A DNA stretch of 34,524 nt from Gracilibacillus halotolerans. GTDB taxonomy: Bacteria; Bacillota; Bacilli; Bacillales; Amphibacillaceae. Of the stretch, positions 8,092 through 16,911 are shown in pieces. Below the pieces are notes generated by a model that was not told the DNA's origin, did not search any database, and was given only the letters and a program-made list of their open reading frames with translations. The position numbers were made by a program, and so were the translations under genes. Position 1 is the stretch's first letter, and each line of letters begins with the position of its first letter. Location: the NCBI RefSeq assembly GCF_014206945.1, contig NZ_JACHON010000024.1, positions 1 to 34,524 on the forward strand, read 5' to 3'.

Positions 8092-9075
8092 GTGTCAAAA
8101 GAAGTTTATGATATAACCATTATTGGCGCAGGCCCAGTTGGTCTTTTTACAGCTTTTTATGGTGGCATGCGCCAATCTTCTGTGAAAATATTAGAAAGCT
8201 TACCTCACATAGGTGGACAATTAAGTGCACTCTATCCGGAAAAATATATTTATGATATTGCTGGTTTTCCAAAGATACGTGCACAGGAATTAATAGATAA
8301 TTTGAAAGAACAAACAGATTTATTCAACCCAGAAATTGTATTGGACCAATCTGTTGAAGAAGTGAAAAAATTAGAGGACGGCACGTTTAAAATTACAACA
8401 CCTGTTGAAGAACATTACACAAAAGTAATTATTATCACTGGTGGAAACGGTGCATTCCAGCCTCGTAAGCTTCAATTAGCAGATGCCGAACGTTTTGAAG
8501 ATACTAATCTTCATTATTATGTAGATAAAATGGAAAAATTCCGTGATCAACGCGTCGTTCTCTTTGGTGGTGGTGATTCTGCTGTCGATTGGGCTTTAAT
8601 GCTAGAGCCAATTGCAAAAGAAGTGACACTTGTACACCGTAGAGATCAATTCCGTGCTCATGAGCATAGTGTGAAGATGCTACACAAATCGAATGTACAG
8701 ATTGTAACCCCGTATGTTCCAGAAGGACTAGTTGGCGAAGATAAAATCGAACAAGTCATTCTTAAAGAAGTAAAAGGCGAGAAAGAAATTACAATCGATA
8801 CAGATCATGTTCTCGTGAATTATGGTTTTATCTCTTCACTAGGACCTATCAAAAACTGGGGTCTAGACATTGAAAAAAATAGTATTGTCGTTAACTCAAA
8901 AATGGAAACAAACATACCAGGAATTTATGCTGCTGGTGATATTTGTACCTATCCAGGAAAAGTAAACTTAATTGCATCTGGTTTTGGTGAAGGACCAACC
9001 GCTGTCAACAACGCAAAAGTTTACATGGATCCAAAAGCAAGAGTTCAACCAAAGCACTCGACAAGCATGTTCTAG
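8092..9075 (+). CDS. yumC: Ferredoxin/flavodoxin-NADP+ reductase (thioredoxin-reductase-like)
   Basis: A 327-aa homodimer-type FNR of the Bacillus class. It transfers electrons between NADPH and ferredoxin or flavodoxin through FAD and lacks the CxxC of thioredoxin reductase. Motifs are Gly-Ala-Gly-Pro-Val-Gly (FAD, about 12-17), Phe-Gly-Gly-Gly-Asp-Ser-Ala (NADPH, about 157-163), His-Arg-Arg-Asp-Gln-Phe-Arg-Ala-His (2'-phosphate contact, about 182-190) and Ala-Ala-Gly-Asp-Ile-Cys (FAD, near the C-terminus). The GTG start at 8092 follows TAGGGGGAAT. It is divergent from yumB with a candidate Fur box in the gap. A perfect terminator follows. Confidence 0.93.
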   Translation: MSKEVYDITIIGAGPVGLFTAFYGGMRQSSVKILESLPHIGGQLSALYPEKYIYDIAGFPKIRAQELIDNLKEQTDLFNPEIVLDQSVEEVKKLEDGTFKITTPVEEHYTKVIIITGGNGAFQPRKLQLADAERFEDTNLHYYVDKMEKFRDQRVVLFGGGDSAVDWALMLEPIAKEVTLVHRRDQFRAHEHSVKMLHKSNVQIVTPYVPEGLVGEDKIEQVILKEVKGEKEITIDTDHVLVNYGFISSLGPIKNWGLDIEKNSIVVNSKMETNIPGIYAAGDICTYPGKVNLIASGFGEGPTAVNNAKVYMDPKARVQPKHSTSMF

Positions 9076-9091
9076 CAATTGCCTTAATTAA

Positions 9092-9134
9092 AAAGAGTAG
9101 CATTTACCTTATCGATTGGTAAATGCTACTCTTT
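9092..9134. terminator. Bidirectional terminator between yumC and yutM
   Basis: A perfect 17-bp stem: AAAGAGTAGCATTTACC (9092-9108) with GGTAAATGCTACTCTTT (9118-9134), 9-base loop, T-rich outside on both strands. It separates convergent genes. Confidence 0.92.
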
Positions 9135-9155
9135 GCTTTATTATAACTGTCTACC

Positions 9156-9515
9156 TTAACAGTCTCCTGGTGTTCCTTCTCGCTCTTTTGCTCTAAATGA
9201 CGTCCCACAACCACAAGAGATAATTGCGTTTGGGTTATCGATTGTAAAGCCGCCACCCATCATGTTTTGTTTGTAATCAATTGTTGTGCCTTCAATTACC
9301 GGAATATCGAATTTCTTTATCGTAACTGGTATTCCGTTTGAATCTTCGATTAAATCTAATTCCTCATTTACATCTTGGTCAAATCCAATGGAATAAGATA
9401 ATCCACTACAGCCTCCACCTTTAACACCAAAACGAAGACGAGTATTATTATCGGACTCTTCTTTCAACATTTCTTGAATTTGAAATTTCGCATTATCTGT
9501 AATATTTAAAATCAT
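9156..9515 (-). CDS. yutM: A-type Fe-S carrier protein (HesB/IscA/ErpA family)
   Basis: A 119-aa cytosolic A-type carrier that accepts an Fe-S cluster or iron and passes it to apo-proteins downstream of SUF. The three conserved cysteines are present: Cys36 in Gly-Gly-Gly-Cys-Ser-Gly, and Cys101 and Cys103 in Cys-Gly-Cys-Gly-Thr-Ser-Phe. An extra terminal Cys119 is the last residue. The ATG at 9515 follows AAGGGAG. It sits near yutI (NifU-like) and about 18 kb from the suf operon, which together make up the Fe-S toolkit of this window. Confidence 0.92.
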   Translation of the reverse strand: MILNITDNAKFQIQEMLKEESDNNTRLRFGVKGGGCSGLSYSIGFDQDVNEELDLIEDSNGIPVTIKKFDIPVIEGTTIDYKQNMMGGGFTIDNPNAIISCGCGTSFRAKEREGTPGDC

Positions 9516-9610
9516 AGAAAAAACTCCCTTTTCTACTTATGATCATTAAGTTATTTTACTAGTTTAAGTATATCAACAGAACGATTAGTCTTCAATATAT
9601 CTGCCACTTT

Positions 9611-9844
9611 TTATGTCGCATCTAAATATGCGTAAATCTCATCTAGTAATTTTTCTGGTGTGCTCGCACTTTTAATATTACCATCTATGAGCGCATAATA
9701 AGAATCCTTACATATCTTACATTTTCTTTGACAAAAATGTTCAGTTACAAGAAAGTCAGGATCATTACTTAAATGTTGCTTCGTTATTTCGGATCCTCTA
9801 GCTAAGTTTTTAATACAAAATGACACGCTTGTTTGGATGTGCAT
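9611..9844 (-). CDS. yuzB: YuzB-family small Cys-rich protein (DUF1450)
   Basis: A 77-aa protein of the UPF0349/DUF1450 type. Cysteines lie at positions 10, 38, 42 and 45; Cys-x2-Cys at 42-45 suggests a metal or redox site, and function is unknown. The overall pattern, Phe-Cys then Asn-Leu-Ala-Arg-Gly-Ser, matches YuzB as I remember it. The start at 9844 has GGAGTGA 4-5 bases upstream. The in-frame start at 9955 would add a 37-residue hydrophobic leader without a binding site and is rejected. Confidence 0.8.
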   Translation of the reverse strand: MHIQTSVSFCIKNLARGSEITKQHLSNDPDFLVTEHFCQRKCKICKDSYYALIDGNIKSASTPEKLLDEIYAYLDAT

Positions 9845-9902
9845 GATTTCACTCCATTTTTGTTCAATTATATTTACAAATAAAATAAATACGGATAGAA
9901 TA

Positions 9903-9933
9903 GTATTGAGAATACTTTTCAATACATTAATAT
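9903..9933 (+). promoter_or_regulatory. Candidate yutI promoter with overlapping inverted repeat
   Basis: TTGAGA (9906-9911) and TAATAT (9928-9933) are spaced by 16 bases. GTATTGA (9903-9909) and TCAATAC (9919-9925) form an inverted repeat over the spacer. It precedes yutI by about 40 bases. Confidence 0.4.
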
Positions 9934-9969
9934 TGTTTTCATATAGAGGATACAATGGAAAGGGGCTAA

Positions 9970-10206
9970 GTGCAAATGCATGAACAAATAGAACAAGTAC
10001 AAGAAGTTATTAGTAAACTACGTCCTTTCTTATTGCGTGATGGCGGGGATGTTGAATTAGTTGATGTAGAAGATGGAATTGTAAGATTACGATTAATGGG
10101 TGCTTGTGGTAACTGTCCAAGCTCTACTATCACCCTAAAAGCAGGTATAGAGCGTGCCTTAATGGCAGAAGTACCAGGTATTACTGAAATCGAACAAGTA
10201 TTTTAA
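9970..10206 (+). CDS. yutI: NifU C-terminal-domain Fe-S scaffold/carrier
   Basis: A 78-aa NifU-like (Nfu-type) domain protein. The single Cys-Gly-Asn-Cys motif (Cys46/Cys49) in a Gly-Ala-Cys-Gly-Asn-Cys-Pro-Ser-Ser context binds a [4Fe-4S] cluster between two subunits in this family. It is shorter than B. subtilis YutI (about 111 aa as I recall) and contains essentially only the core domain. Start choice is between GTG at 9970 (4 bases after AAAGGGG) and ATG at 9976 (10 bases after); both keep the domain intact. Followed by a terminator. Confidence 0.9.
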   Translation: MQMHEQIEQVQEVISKLRPFLLRDGGDVELVDVEDGIVRLRLMGACGNCPSSTITLKAGIERALMAEVPGITEIEQVF

Positions 10207-10214
10207 TTCAAATG

Positions 10215-10255
10215 AAAAGCCAATAACTCTCCTAGCGGGAAGTTTTGGCTTTTTT
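10215..10255 (+). terminator. Terminator of yutI
   Basis: AAAAGCCAA (10215-10223) pairs with TTGGCTTTT (10245-10253), with further AACT/AGTT pairing inside, followed by T-run. Confidence 0.85.
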
Positions 10256-10338
10256 GTTTAAGTAAAAAACGCAATTGCCTTAAGGCTCTAGAAAGTTTTC
10301 TAACCTAATCCTAATCTATTAGTAAAAAACGAATAGAC

Positions 10339-10440
10339 GTGTTTTAGCGAAGTAATTATAAAAAAAGCGTAGATACCGAACGAATTCTAAAAAATCGTTC
10401 GGTATCTACATAATAAAATACTTCTGTTCTGGCATCATTC
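10339..10440. repeat. Partial copy of the 32.8-33.2 kb repeat element
   Basis: Bases 10339-10365 are identical over about 26 bases to 33068-33093 (both read GTGTTTTAGCG...TAATTATAAAAA). After this both copies carry a hairpin containing ATTCTAA...ATCGTTCGGT, then TTCTGT and CATC...CATT-type ends. Only the right-hand part of the element is present here. It abuts the 3' end of thrB and supplies its terminator. Confidence 0.7.
10361..10408 (-). terminator. Terminator of the hom-thrC-thrB operon
   Basis: A perfect 14-bp stem joins TAGATACCGAACGA (10370-10383) with TCGTTCGGTATCTA (10395-10408). On the minus strand it is followed by CGC and six T (10361-10366). It lies inside the partial repeat copy. 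Confidence 0.88.
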
Positions 10441-10453
10441 GTTTTAGGTGTAA

Positions 10454-11359
10454 TTATATAGGATTCGCTTCTTGATGAACGACCTCTACTCCATGGTTCT
10501 CTACTTGGAGTAATAACCATTCATAATCAGGAAAATCGTGTTTCCATATATTCGCGATAGACTCTACCTTATTGTCGTCCACTACCGCAATCATTGTTGG
10601 GCCAGCTCCGCTCAGAAAAACACCATGTGCCTCTTTACTTAAATAGTTATATAATTCATCATAGTGAGGGATTAATGATTTTCGGTACGGTTGATGAAAA
10701 TGATCTTTTTTCATCATTTCACCTAATAATCCCCAATCTCCTTGACAAATCGCCGCAACACTCACATTTGCTACACTACTTGCCTGAACACTCTCTTTAA
10801 AAGAGAACTCACCTGGTAAAACGGCTCTCGCATCTTTTGTCTTCAACTCATAATTAGGGATAACCGCAACAAAAGTAACTCCATTTACGGGTACTTTTGT
10901 ATAGGCTACTTTTCCATCATAATGGCCAATTACGCATCCCCCAATTAAAGAAGGCGCAACATTATCAGGATGGCCTTCAATGTCTGTTGCAATTTGCAAC
11001 TTATCATCTGAACTTAACTGAAGATCACATAAAAGATTCGCTAGCTCTATACCCGCGATAATCGCTGTAGCACTGCTTCCTAATCCTCGTGCAAGAGGTA
11101 TTTCACTTTTCATTTTTATCGCACAAGGAAGAAGCATGTCCTCCCGGCCAAACTGAGTAGCAACCTTATCAGCAATTTGATAAATTAAATTGTCTTTCCC
11201 TATAGGAATTCCTTGTAAACTATCCGTTGTGGGTGTAAATTCCCATTTGTCTGATCGAGTAACCTCTAGCTCTAAATATAGGTTTAAAGCCAAGCCTATG
11301 GAATCAAAACCAGCACCTAAATTAGACGTACTTGAAGGTACCTTAATTAACCAGCTCAT
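10454..11359 (-). CDS. thrB: Homoserine kinase
   Basis: A 301-aa GHMP-family kinase that phosphorylates L-homoserine with ATP, giving O-phosphohomoserine for ThrC. The GHMP motif 2, [12 protein letters not shown], lies at about residues 88-99. The N-terminal substrate segment [12 protein letters not shown] is at 8-19, and Ser-Gly-Ala-Gly-Pro-Thr is near the C-terminus. Its ATG overlaps the thrC stop in ATGA, so translation is probably coupled. Last gene of the operon. Confidence 0.95.
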   Translation of the reverse strand: MSWLIKVPSSTSNLGAGFDSIGLALNLYLELEVTRSDKWEFTPTTDSLQGIPIGKDNLIYQIADKVATQFGREDMLLPCAIKMKSEIPLARGLGSSATAIIAGIELANLLCDLQLSSDDKLQIATDIEGHPDNVAPSLIGGCVIGHYDGKVAYTKVPVNGVTFVAVIPNYELKTKDARAVLPGEFSFKESVQASSVANVSVAAICQGDWGLLGEMMKKDHFHQPYRKSLIPHYDELYNYLSKEAHGVFLSGAGPTMIAVVDDNKVESIANIWKHDFPDYEWLLLQVENHGVEVVHQEANPI

Positions 11360-12417
11360 GCCTTGACACTACCTATAATAGCGTCCATTACGACCTTCTC
11401 TTCGTTTGGAAGCACTGTTGGTTTCACTTCACTATACTCGATTGCTGTATCAGGATCTTTCAAGCCATTACCCGTTAAGACTGTTACGACGGTAGAACCT
11501 TTTGCTACTTTTCCTTCCTCTAATTTCTTAAGTAGACCTGCAACAGAAGCGCAAGATGCCGGCTCAGCAAATACACCTTCATTCTGTGCAATCCATTTAT
11601 AAGCTTTGATCATTTCTTCATCTGTAATTTCATCAATTTCACCATTAGATTCGTCACGTGCCTGAACAGCTTGTTTCCAACTTGCTGGATTACCGATACG
11701 AATCGCTGTTCCAACAGTTTCTGGTTCTTCAAATACTCGATCATGTACAATAGCAGCTGCTCCACTAGCTTCAAAGCCCATCATCTTTGGTAAACCTGTT
11801 TGCTTGCTCTCGTTATATTCCTTAAAACCTTTCCAGTAAGCAGTTATATTACCTGCATTACCAACAGGAATAAATAGATAATCAGGAGCATTTCCTAATT
11901 CATCACAGATTTCGAACGCCGCCGTTTTTTGCCCTTCAATTCGGTATGGGTTCACTGAATTCACTAGTGCTACCTCACCAGTTTCAGCAAGCTTACGCAC
12001 AATTCGTAATGCATCGTCAAAGTTTCCTTTTATAGCAAAAATATCAGCACCGTACATAACCGCCTGCGCTAATTTTCCTTGAGCGATTTTCCCATCTGGT
12101 ATAACGACAATACATTTTAATCCTGCTCGAGCTGCAAAAGCAGCAGCTGCAGCAGAAGTGTTACCAGTTGATGCGCATATAACAGCTTTCGCCCCATCTT
12201 CTGCAGCTTTCGCCATCGCCATTACCATTCCACGATCCTTAAAAGAACCAGTTGGGTTAAGCCCTTCATACTTTGCATACGCGTTTATACCATACTTTTC
12301 TGAAAGCTTCTCTAATTTTATAAGTGGCGTGTTTCCTTCATGTAATGTTAAAGCAGGTGTCTTTTCATTTACTGGTAAAAATTCTTTGTATTCTTGTAAT
12401 AAACCTTTCCAAGCCAT
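11356..12417 (-). CDS. thrC: Threonine synthase
   Basis: A 353-aa PLP-dependent fold-type II enzyme converting O-phosphohomoserine to threonine plus phosphate. The PLP lysine is Lys60 in [11 protein letters not shown]. The phosphate-binding Gly-Asn-Ala-Gly-Asn lies mid-protein, and Thr-Gly-Asn-Gly-Leu-Lys-Asp is near the C-terminus. The start is ATG at 12417 with GGGAGGAAC upstream, giving Met-Ala-Trp-Lys-Gly, the expected family N-terminus. A longer reading would overlap hom by 44 bases. One base separates it from the hom stop, and it overlaps thrB by four. Confidence 0.95.
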   Translation of the reverse strand: MAWKGLLQEYKEFLPVNEKTPALTLHEGNTPLIKLEKLSEKYGINAYAKYEGLNPTGSFKDRGMVMAMAKAAEDGAKAVICASTGNTSAAAAAFAARAGLKCIVVIPDGKIAQGKLAQAVMYGADIFAIKGNFDDALRIVRKLAETGEVALVNSVNPYRIEGQKTAAFEICDELGNAPDYLFIPVGNAGNITAYWKGFKEYNESKQTGLPKMMGFEASGAAAIVHDRVFEEPETVGTAIRIGNPASWKQAVQARDESNGEIDEITDEEMIKAYKWIAQNEGVFAEPASCASVAGLLKKLEEGKVAKGSTVVTVLTGNGLKDPDTAIEYSEVKPTVLPNEEKVVMDAIIGSVKA

Positions 12418-12418
12418 C

Positions 12419-13714
12419 TTACTGTTCCTCCCCATCGACGCGGTAGCAACTAATAATTTCATTTACTACATCAAGTCTTTTTAAGTTTTCTTGGCTATTC
12501 ACTAATTGTTGTTTGCTAATTTTGTGTGTAACCATTACGATTTGTGCTGTTTTCTCTTTTACAGACGGTAGTTGTAATATTTTCTGGAAGCTAACGTTCT
12601 CGTCTGTAAACACATTCGTTATCTTTTGGAAAGTACCTGCCGCATCATCTACTTCCATACGAATGAAATATTGCATGTATTTTTCGTCATCTTGTTTTAA
12701 TTGTTTCTCATATTGTGGTGTGATATATTCGGTTCCTGTTGTTTCTAAACGAATATTCTTTACTACAGCCATTAAGTCTGAAACGACAGCCGTAGCAGTC
12801 GGTAAACTTCCTGCACCAGGACCGTAAAACATCGTCTCCCCTACAGCTTTACCATAAACATAGACAGCATTAAACTCATTCTTTACTAATGCTAACGGAT
12901 GATCTTTTGGTAGTAATGTAGGTTCTACAGTCACTTCCGCTTTGCCATCATAAATTGAAGCATTTCCAATCAATTTAATCGTGTAACCTAAACTCGTAGC
13001 GAAAGCTATGTCCTCTTGTGTAATAGAGCGAATTCCCGTTACTTCTACATCATCCAAATCGATTTCCATTTTAAATGCTAAGTTAGCAAGTAAAGTCATC
13101 TTTCTTGCAGCATCTAGTCCATCCACGTCCGCTGTTGGATCAGCTTCCGCAAAACCAAGCTCTTGTGCTTCTTGTAATACTGTATCAAAGTCTAGTCCTT
13201 CATCTGACATTTTCGTAAGGATATAGTTTGTTGTTCCGTTTACAATACCCATAATTTTCTGAATTTTGTCGGAAGCAAGCCCCTCTGTCAGTGGACGAAT
13301 AATTGGAATACCTCCAGCTACACTCGCATCGTAAAACACATCGCATTTATTATCTTTTGCTAATTTTAATAGCTTTGGTCCATGAATTGCCATCAAATCT
13401 TTGTTCGCAGTTACAACGTGCTTTTTATTACGAATAGCCTTTTCTAATAGTATATTCGTATCATCAATGCCACCCATTACTTCGATAATCACATCGATTT
13501 CAGGGTTGCTAACGAGCTCCTCTGGGTCAGTAGTTAACCAATCTCTATTAATCGCAACATCGCGCTTTTTATCCAAATCATTCACAAGAATTTTCTTTAT
13601 TTGAATTTCCGAGCCTACCTTGTATTTTATCTCATCTGCATGACCTGTTAACAGCTTAACAACTCCAGTACCAACTGTCCCCAAACCACACAGTCCAACA
13701 TTCACTTGACTCAT
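12419..13714 (-). CDS. hom: Homoserine dehydrogenase
   Basis: A 431-aa NAD(P)-dependent enzyme reducing aspartate semialdehyde to homoserine, the branch step to threonine and methionine. The N-terminal Rossmann motif [11 protein letters not shown] lies at 7-17. The catalytic-domain signature around [10 protein letters not shown] is mid-protein. A C-terminal ACT domain covers about the last 80 residues and is the typical site of feedback control by threonine. AGGGGAGAAG precedes the ATG at 13714. It is the first gene of hom-thrC-thrB. Confidence 0.95.
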   Translation of the reverse strand: MSQVNVGLCGLGTVGTGVVKLLTGHADEIKYKVGSEIQIKKILVNDLDKKRDVAINRDWLTTDPEELVSNPEIDVIIEVMGGIDDTNILLEKAIRNKKHVVTANKDLMAIHGPKLLKLAKDNKCDVFYDASVAGGIPIIRPLTEGLASDKIQKIMGIVNGTTNYILTKMSDEGLDFDTVLQEAQELGFAEADPTADVDGLDAARKMTLLANLAFKMEIDLDDVEVTGIRSITQEDIAFATSLGYTIKLIGNASIYDGKAEVTVEPTLLPKDHPLALVKNEFNAVYVYGKAVGETMFYGPGAGSLPTATAVVSDLMAVVKNIRLETTGTEYITPQYEKQLKQDDEKYMQYFIRMEVDDAAGTFQKITNVFTDENVSFQKILQLPSVKEKTAQIVMVTHKISKQQLVNSQENLKRLDVVNEIISCYRVDGEEQ

Positions 13715-13830
13715 AGCGACTTCTCCCCTTTTGTTCTTTTGTAGAGTACATTTGTATTTATATAGTGGACATTATACATTTTAACATGTGGAATATCAAG
13801 GTTTATTCGCCTATTTTCTGAATAATTTAA

Positions 13831-13858
13831 ATTATGTAAAAAAACAGGCGTCCTGTTT
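13831..13858 (-). terminator. Intrinsic terminator-like hairpin upstream of hom
   Basis: AAACAGG (13842-13848) pairs with CCTGTTT (13852-13858) around a 3-base loop. On the minus strand a T-run follows at 13838-13841 and beyond. It lies about 90 bases after yutH and 130 bases before hom, so it either ends the yutH transcript or sits in the hom leader. Confidence 0.6.
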
Positions 13859-13944
13859 CCTTTTATCGTCAAAAATAAGACGTTTAAGGAATACAAACGA
13901 CTGTTCATAAATGGGTTGTCGTCTTTTTTTATGGACAGCTACCA

Positions 13945-14895
13945 CTACAGCCAATCTAATTGTATACCATCTCTTTCCTGTTGTTCAATAGCTGTCGAAA
14001 AAAAGTATTGCAAATTTTTTTCATACCGCTCATATTCATCAATTGGTAAATAATAAAAATGGGTTAATTCAAAGTTATTTTCGTATAATTTTTCGAATAT
14101 ATCAAAGATATGGATAGGAAATAGCAACCTAGAAAATAATAGGTTCCAACCGAATGAAGATAGCGGAATTTGTTCTATATAGGACCGTCCAAAACTATTC
14201 CAACCTTCGTACAGCCTTTGTTCAGCGAAAAGTTGGGGACGCATCCACTCAGCTATATCCCGAACTGGATGATCCGCAACCAATTCCGAAACATTAATAA
14301 ATTCACTTTCTAATTGGTTATTGTATCGACCAAAGGTAAATGTAGATTGGTCATTTCCTGTGAAGTTCCCCGCTTTCTCAGTAACAGTTAAGTATTGAAT
14401 TGCATTCTCTGCAACACCAAGAACATAAGGAAAAAAATCAATATATTCTCTCAAAAGTCCATTAACTGGACGATGTTGCATGAATTTTTGGTACATAGCT
14501 TCGTGTTGGTCGATTTTCTGTATCCAAAGCTTCTTCCAATTACCATAATGATTCATGTTGGTGACTTGATACGGAAACAGGCTGCCGACTTTATGGAATT
14601 GTGCTAAATCATACGTAAAATTAGGATTCTTTTTACGAGCATAACAAAGCATATACTTATCCTTACCAATTGGAGTAATGAGTTGTTGATGACTATTTAA
14701 GAGTGGAAACATAACATGGTACCATTGATGATAATGAAAAAACTGACCAATTACATGCATTTCTTGAATAACTTTTTCGTTTTCAGCTGGAAGTATAAAG
14801 AAGTAATGCTCACCTTCTTGAAAAATTGGAAAAGGTAACTCTGATACTTGTTTGCTTGGAACATCCATGGGGTAGTATAAAAATATTGGATGCAT
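13945..14895 (-). CDS. yutH: Spore coat-associated protein YutH (CotS/kinase-like family)
   Basis: A 316-aa protein matching the YutH family, spore coat-associated proteins distantly related to CotS and aminoglycoside-phosphotransferase-like kinases. It has an aromatic-rich N-terminus and many Tyr, His and Phe residues. I cannot point to a convincing kinase catalytic Asp, so it may be a structural relative. The start is ATG at 14895, with AAGGAGGAA 6-8 bases upstream. An in-frame ATG at 14913 overlaps that binding site and is rejected. It is divergent from yutG and upstream of hom. Confidence 0.78.
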   Translation of the reverse strand: MHPIFLYYPMDVPSKQVSELPFPIFQEGEHYFFILPAENEKVIQEMHVIGQFFHYHQWYHVMFPLLNSHQQLITPIGKDKYMLCYARKKNPNFTYDLAQFHKVGSLFPYQVTNMNHYGNWKKLWIQKIDQHEAMYQKFMQHRPVNGLLREYIDFFPYVLGVAENAIQYLTVTEKAGNFTGNDQSTFTFGRYNNQLESEFINVSELVADHPVRDIAEWMRPQLFAEQRLYEGWNSFGRSYIEQIPLSSFGWNLLFSRLLFPIHIFDIFEKLYENNFELTHFYYLPIDEYERYEKNLQYFFSTAIEQQERDGIQLDWL

Positions 14896-14995
14896 TGTAA
14901 GTTCCTCCTTCACATAAACGTATTGAGGTCGCTATCTATTTAGTAATTGTATGATACGTGTTACAATAAAATGAAAACAGAGGATGTGGTAAAAG

Positions 14996-15511
14996 ATGAG
15001 TAAAGAGCAGAAAAAAACCATCTTAGAAGGAAAGGCGAGAGAATTATTACAAAGTAGAGGTGTTACTTTAGAGGATATTGCCGAGTTGGTTTATTTTCTT
15101 CAGAATAAATACCAGGATAATTTAACCCTGGAAGATTGCTATGAGAATGTGAACCGTGTATTAATGAAAAGAGAGGTTCAAAACGCGGTTATAACTGGTA
15201 TACAGCTCGATATGTTAGCGGAGCAAGGTAAACTGGATGAACCGTTACAAGAGATTTTAATGACAGATGAGAGTCTCTACGGAATAGATGAAGTTATTGC
15301 TCTATCAATCGTTAACGTATATGGCTCGATAGGCTTTACAAATTACGGCTATATCGACAAGCAAAAGCCCGGTATCCTCGAAAAACTAAATAAAAAAGAC
15401 GGCAAATCTTGCCATACATTCTTAGACGATATTGTTGGTGCAATAGCGGCATCTGCTTCGTCTAGACTCGCACACAGTCGTGTGAACGATGACTCCATAG
15501 ATGATGAATAA
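14996..15511 (+). CDS. yutG: Phosphatidylglycerophosphatase A-related protein YutG
   Basis: A 171-aa protein of the PgpA-related YutG family. Family members with the PgpA domain dephosphorylate phosphatidylglycerophosphate, but the YutG subgroup is small and soluble and its substrate is uncertain. Conserved stretches are Tyr-Gly-Ile-Asp-Glu-Val-Ile-Ala (about 94-101), Asn-Tyr-Gly-Tyr-Ile-Asp-Lys and His-Thr-Phe-Leu-Asp-Asp-Ile-Val-Gly-Ala. The ATG at 14996 follows AGAGGATGTGG. A strong terminator follows. Confidence 0.82.
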   Translation: MSKEQKKTILEGKARELLQSRGVTLEDIAELVYFLQNKYQDNLTLEDCYENVNRVLMKREVQNAVITGIQLDMLAEQGKLDEPLQEILMTDESLYGIDEVIALSIVNVYGSIGFTNYGYIDKQKPGILEKLNKKDGKSCHTFLDDIVGAIAASASSRLAHSRVNDDSIDDE

Positions 15512-15520
15512 CGTTGATAT

Positions 15521-15566
15521 AAAGAACTATCCACAGTCTTTTATAACTAGGGATAGTTCTTTTTTA
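15521..15566. terminator. Terminator between yutG and the DUF454 gene
   Basis: AAAGAACTATCC (15521-15532) pairs perfectly with GGATAGTTCTTT (15551-15562), followed by more T on the plus strand. It lies between convergent genes and may serve both. Confidence 0.9.
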
Positions 15567-15581
15567 TTCAGAATTCAGTTA

Positions 15582-15965
15582 TTACTTTTCCTTCAACAAA
15601 GGTGAAGTAAAAATAAATATCGATAAGAAAATAGCTAATGCAGTCATGAATAATTTTACTGCTAAAAGGGGTATTACCAACAGTGAAAATAGAACACTTG
15701 TCCACACGAGAAAGACTGCTGTGAACTTAATGTGTAATGGCACACCTTTACCTTCCTGATAATCTTTAATATAGTGTCCAAAATAGCGATTGCTAATGAG
15801 CAATTGATGTAATGCTGGAGACCCTTTACCAAAACAGAAAGCAGCTAAGATTATAAGCGGAGTAGTTGGTAATATTGGAACGACTATACCAATTGCTCCA
15901 ATAGCTAAGCTGACAGTCCCCGAACTCACCCATAATATCCGTCTCCAGTTAGACAGTTGATTCAT
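15582..15965 (-). CDS. DUF454 (YbaN-like) membrane protein
   Basis: A 127-aa membrane protein of the DUF454/YbaN type, with the recognisable Gly-Ile-Val-Val-Pro-Ile-Leu-Pro-Thr-Thr-Pro core followed by Cys-Phe-Gly-Lys-Gly-Ser near residues 26-48. Three to four hydrophobic helices are visible. Function is unknown in the family. It is 22 bases downstream of yutE and likely cotranscribed. In B. subtilis, as I recall, this neighbourhood holds yutF instead, so the gene looks like a local replacement. Confidence 0.85.
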   Translation of the reverse strand: MNQLSNWRRILWVSSGTVSLAIGAIGIVVPILPTTPLIILAAFCFGKGSPALHQLLISNRYFGHYIKDYQEGKGVPLHIKFTAVFLVWTSVLFSLLVIPLLAVKLFMTALAIFLSIFIFTSPLLKEK

Positions 15966-15987
15966 AAGTCAGCCCTCTTTCCTATGG

Positions 15988-16434
15988 TTAACTATCTTTA
16001 GGATTAATAAAAGTATTTGCTACAATTGTTTCCTGTGGTAAAAAATCTCTAACTCGTTGTGAGAAGGTAGCATAAACATCTAAGTGGTTATTCATGACTT
16101 CTATTAAGTGAGCATGATCGATTGTTTTATAATCCACTACTACCATTCTTCTTAAGGCAATTAGCTCTTCATAAGCTTTTGTGTCCGATTCAGGTATAAC
16201 TTGCTCGTCGACTAATATGTGAATAATGTCTACATAACTTCCTGGGTCTCGCATGATGAATCCATCAATGAGCATATTTCCTGTATCTAGAATAGTTTCA
16301 ATCATAAGATGAATAAGTCGTTCCATTGCAATTTTTTCAATTTCTGTTTGTAAAGAATTACTTTTATATAAATCCACTAATTCGTCAAAAAAATCAATCG
16401 TTTTATTTATTTCTTGTTGATCCACAAAATACAT
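15988..16434 (-). CDS. yutE: HepT-like (DUF86, HEPN) protein YutE
   Basis: A 148-aa all-helical protein of the DUF86/HepT family. HepT members are RNases or nucleotidyl-transfer targets of MNT antitoxins and carry an Rx4-6HxY motif. Here the aligned segment reads Leu-Arg95-Arg-Met-Val-Val-Val100-Asp-Tyr102, so the catalytic His appears replaced by Val while Arg and Tyr remain. No MNT nucleotidyltransferase gene is adjacent. It is probably a housekeeping, catalytically altered HEPN protein. The B. subtilis yutE locus has the same neighbours. Confidence 0.8.
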   Translation of the reverse strand: MYFVDQQEINKTIDFFDELVDLYKSNSLQTEIEKIAMERLIHLMIETILDTGNMLIDGFIMRDPGSYVDIIHILVDEQVIPESDTKAYEELIALRRMVVVDYKTIDHAHLIEVMNNHLDVYATFSQRVRDFLPQETIVANTFINPKDS

Positions 16435-16578
16435 ACAGCATGTCTCCTATCTGATAAGTGTGAATGTGCGATTTCTTCATATTAGGAACTATCTTCATTT
16501 TATCATAGAATGCAAAAGAGTAATTTGAATAAATTTCAACAACTCCTGGCCTTTCTAATCTGATTCCTTGTTTTTGAC

Positions 16579-16616
16579 GTAAAAAACAGATAGGAACTAC
16601 CTCACTCCTATCTGTT
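16579..16616 (-). terminator. Terminator of yutD
   Basis: AACAGATAGGA (16585-16595) pairs with TCCTATCTGTT (16606-16616). On the minus strand a run of T follows, just past the yutD stop. Confidence 0.88.
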
Positions 16617-16635
16617 CGTATAAAAAAAGCGCTAT

Positions 16636-16911
16636 TTATTTAGTAACTCGTTTTACGACAAAATAAGCACAACCAAAATTACAATATTCATACAAATAAT
16701 CTTCAAGCGTACTTATTTTTGTTTCATATGTCGATTTCGGATTTTGATCGTCGTAAAATCCTTTCAAGCGTAGCTGATCATAACCCCAATCACCGACAAT
16801 AAAATCATATTTACTTAACACATCCGAAAATCTTTCTTGGAATGCTGTTTCTTCAAACCCATCCCGATAATCTTTAATAATCTCATACAAATGGCCATGT
16901 ATTTCAATCAT
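16636..16911 (-). CDS. yutD: YutD family protein (DUF1027)
   Basis: A 91-aa soluble protein of the YutD family. Typical features are an N-terminal Tyr-Glu-Ile-Ile-Lys-Asp-Tyr-Arg-Asp-Gly-Phe, a central Asp-Phe-Ile-Val-Gly-Asp-Trp-Gly-Tyr-Asp-Gln-Leu-Arg-Leu-Lys-Gly-Phe-Tyr, and a C-terminal Tyr-Cys-Asn-Phe-Gly-Cys-Ala-Tyr-Phe. Function unknown. GAAAAGGTGTG precedes the ATG at 16911. It is divergent from lytH. In B. subtilis lipA lies between yutD and lytH; it is absent here. Confidence 0.85.
   Translation of the reverse strand: MIEIHGHLYEIIKDYRDGFEETAFQERFSDVLSKYDFIVGDWGYDQLRLKGFYDDQNPKSTYETKISTLEDYLYEYCNFGCAYFVVKRVTK

Noticed and set aside
9845-9955. 37-residue hydrophobic N-terminal extension of YuzB
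   Set aside because: The internal ATG at 9844 has a proper ribosome site and gives the family length; the extension would cover the yutI promoter region.
13715-13944. T-box or amino-acid riboswitch leader before hom
   Set aside because: I looked for a T-box sequence and a large paired leader; only small hairpins are visible, so no riboswitch is claimed.
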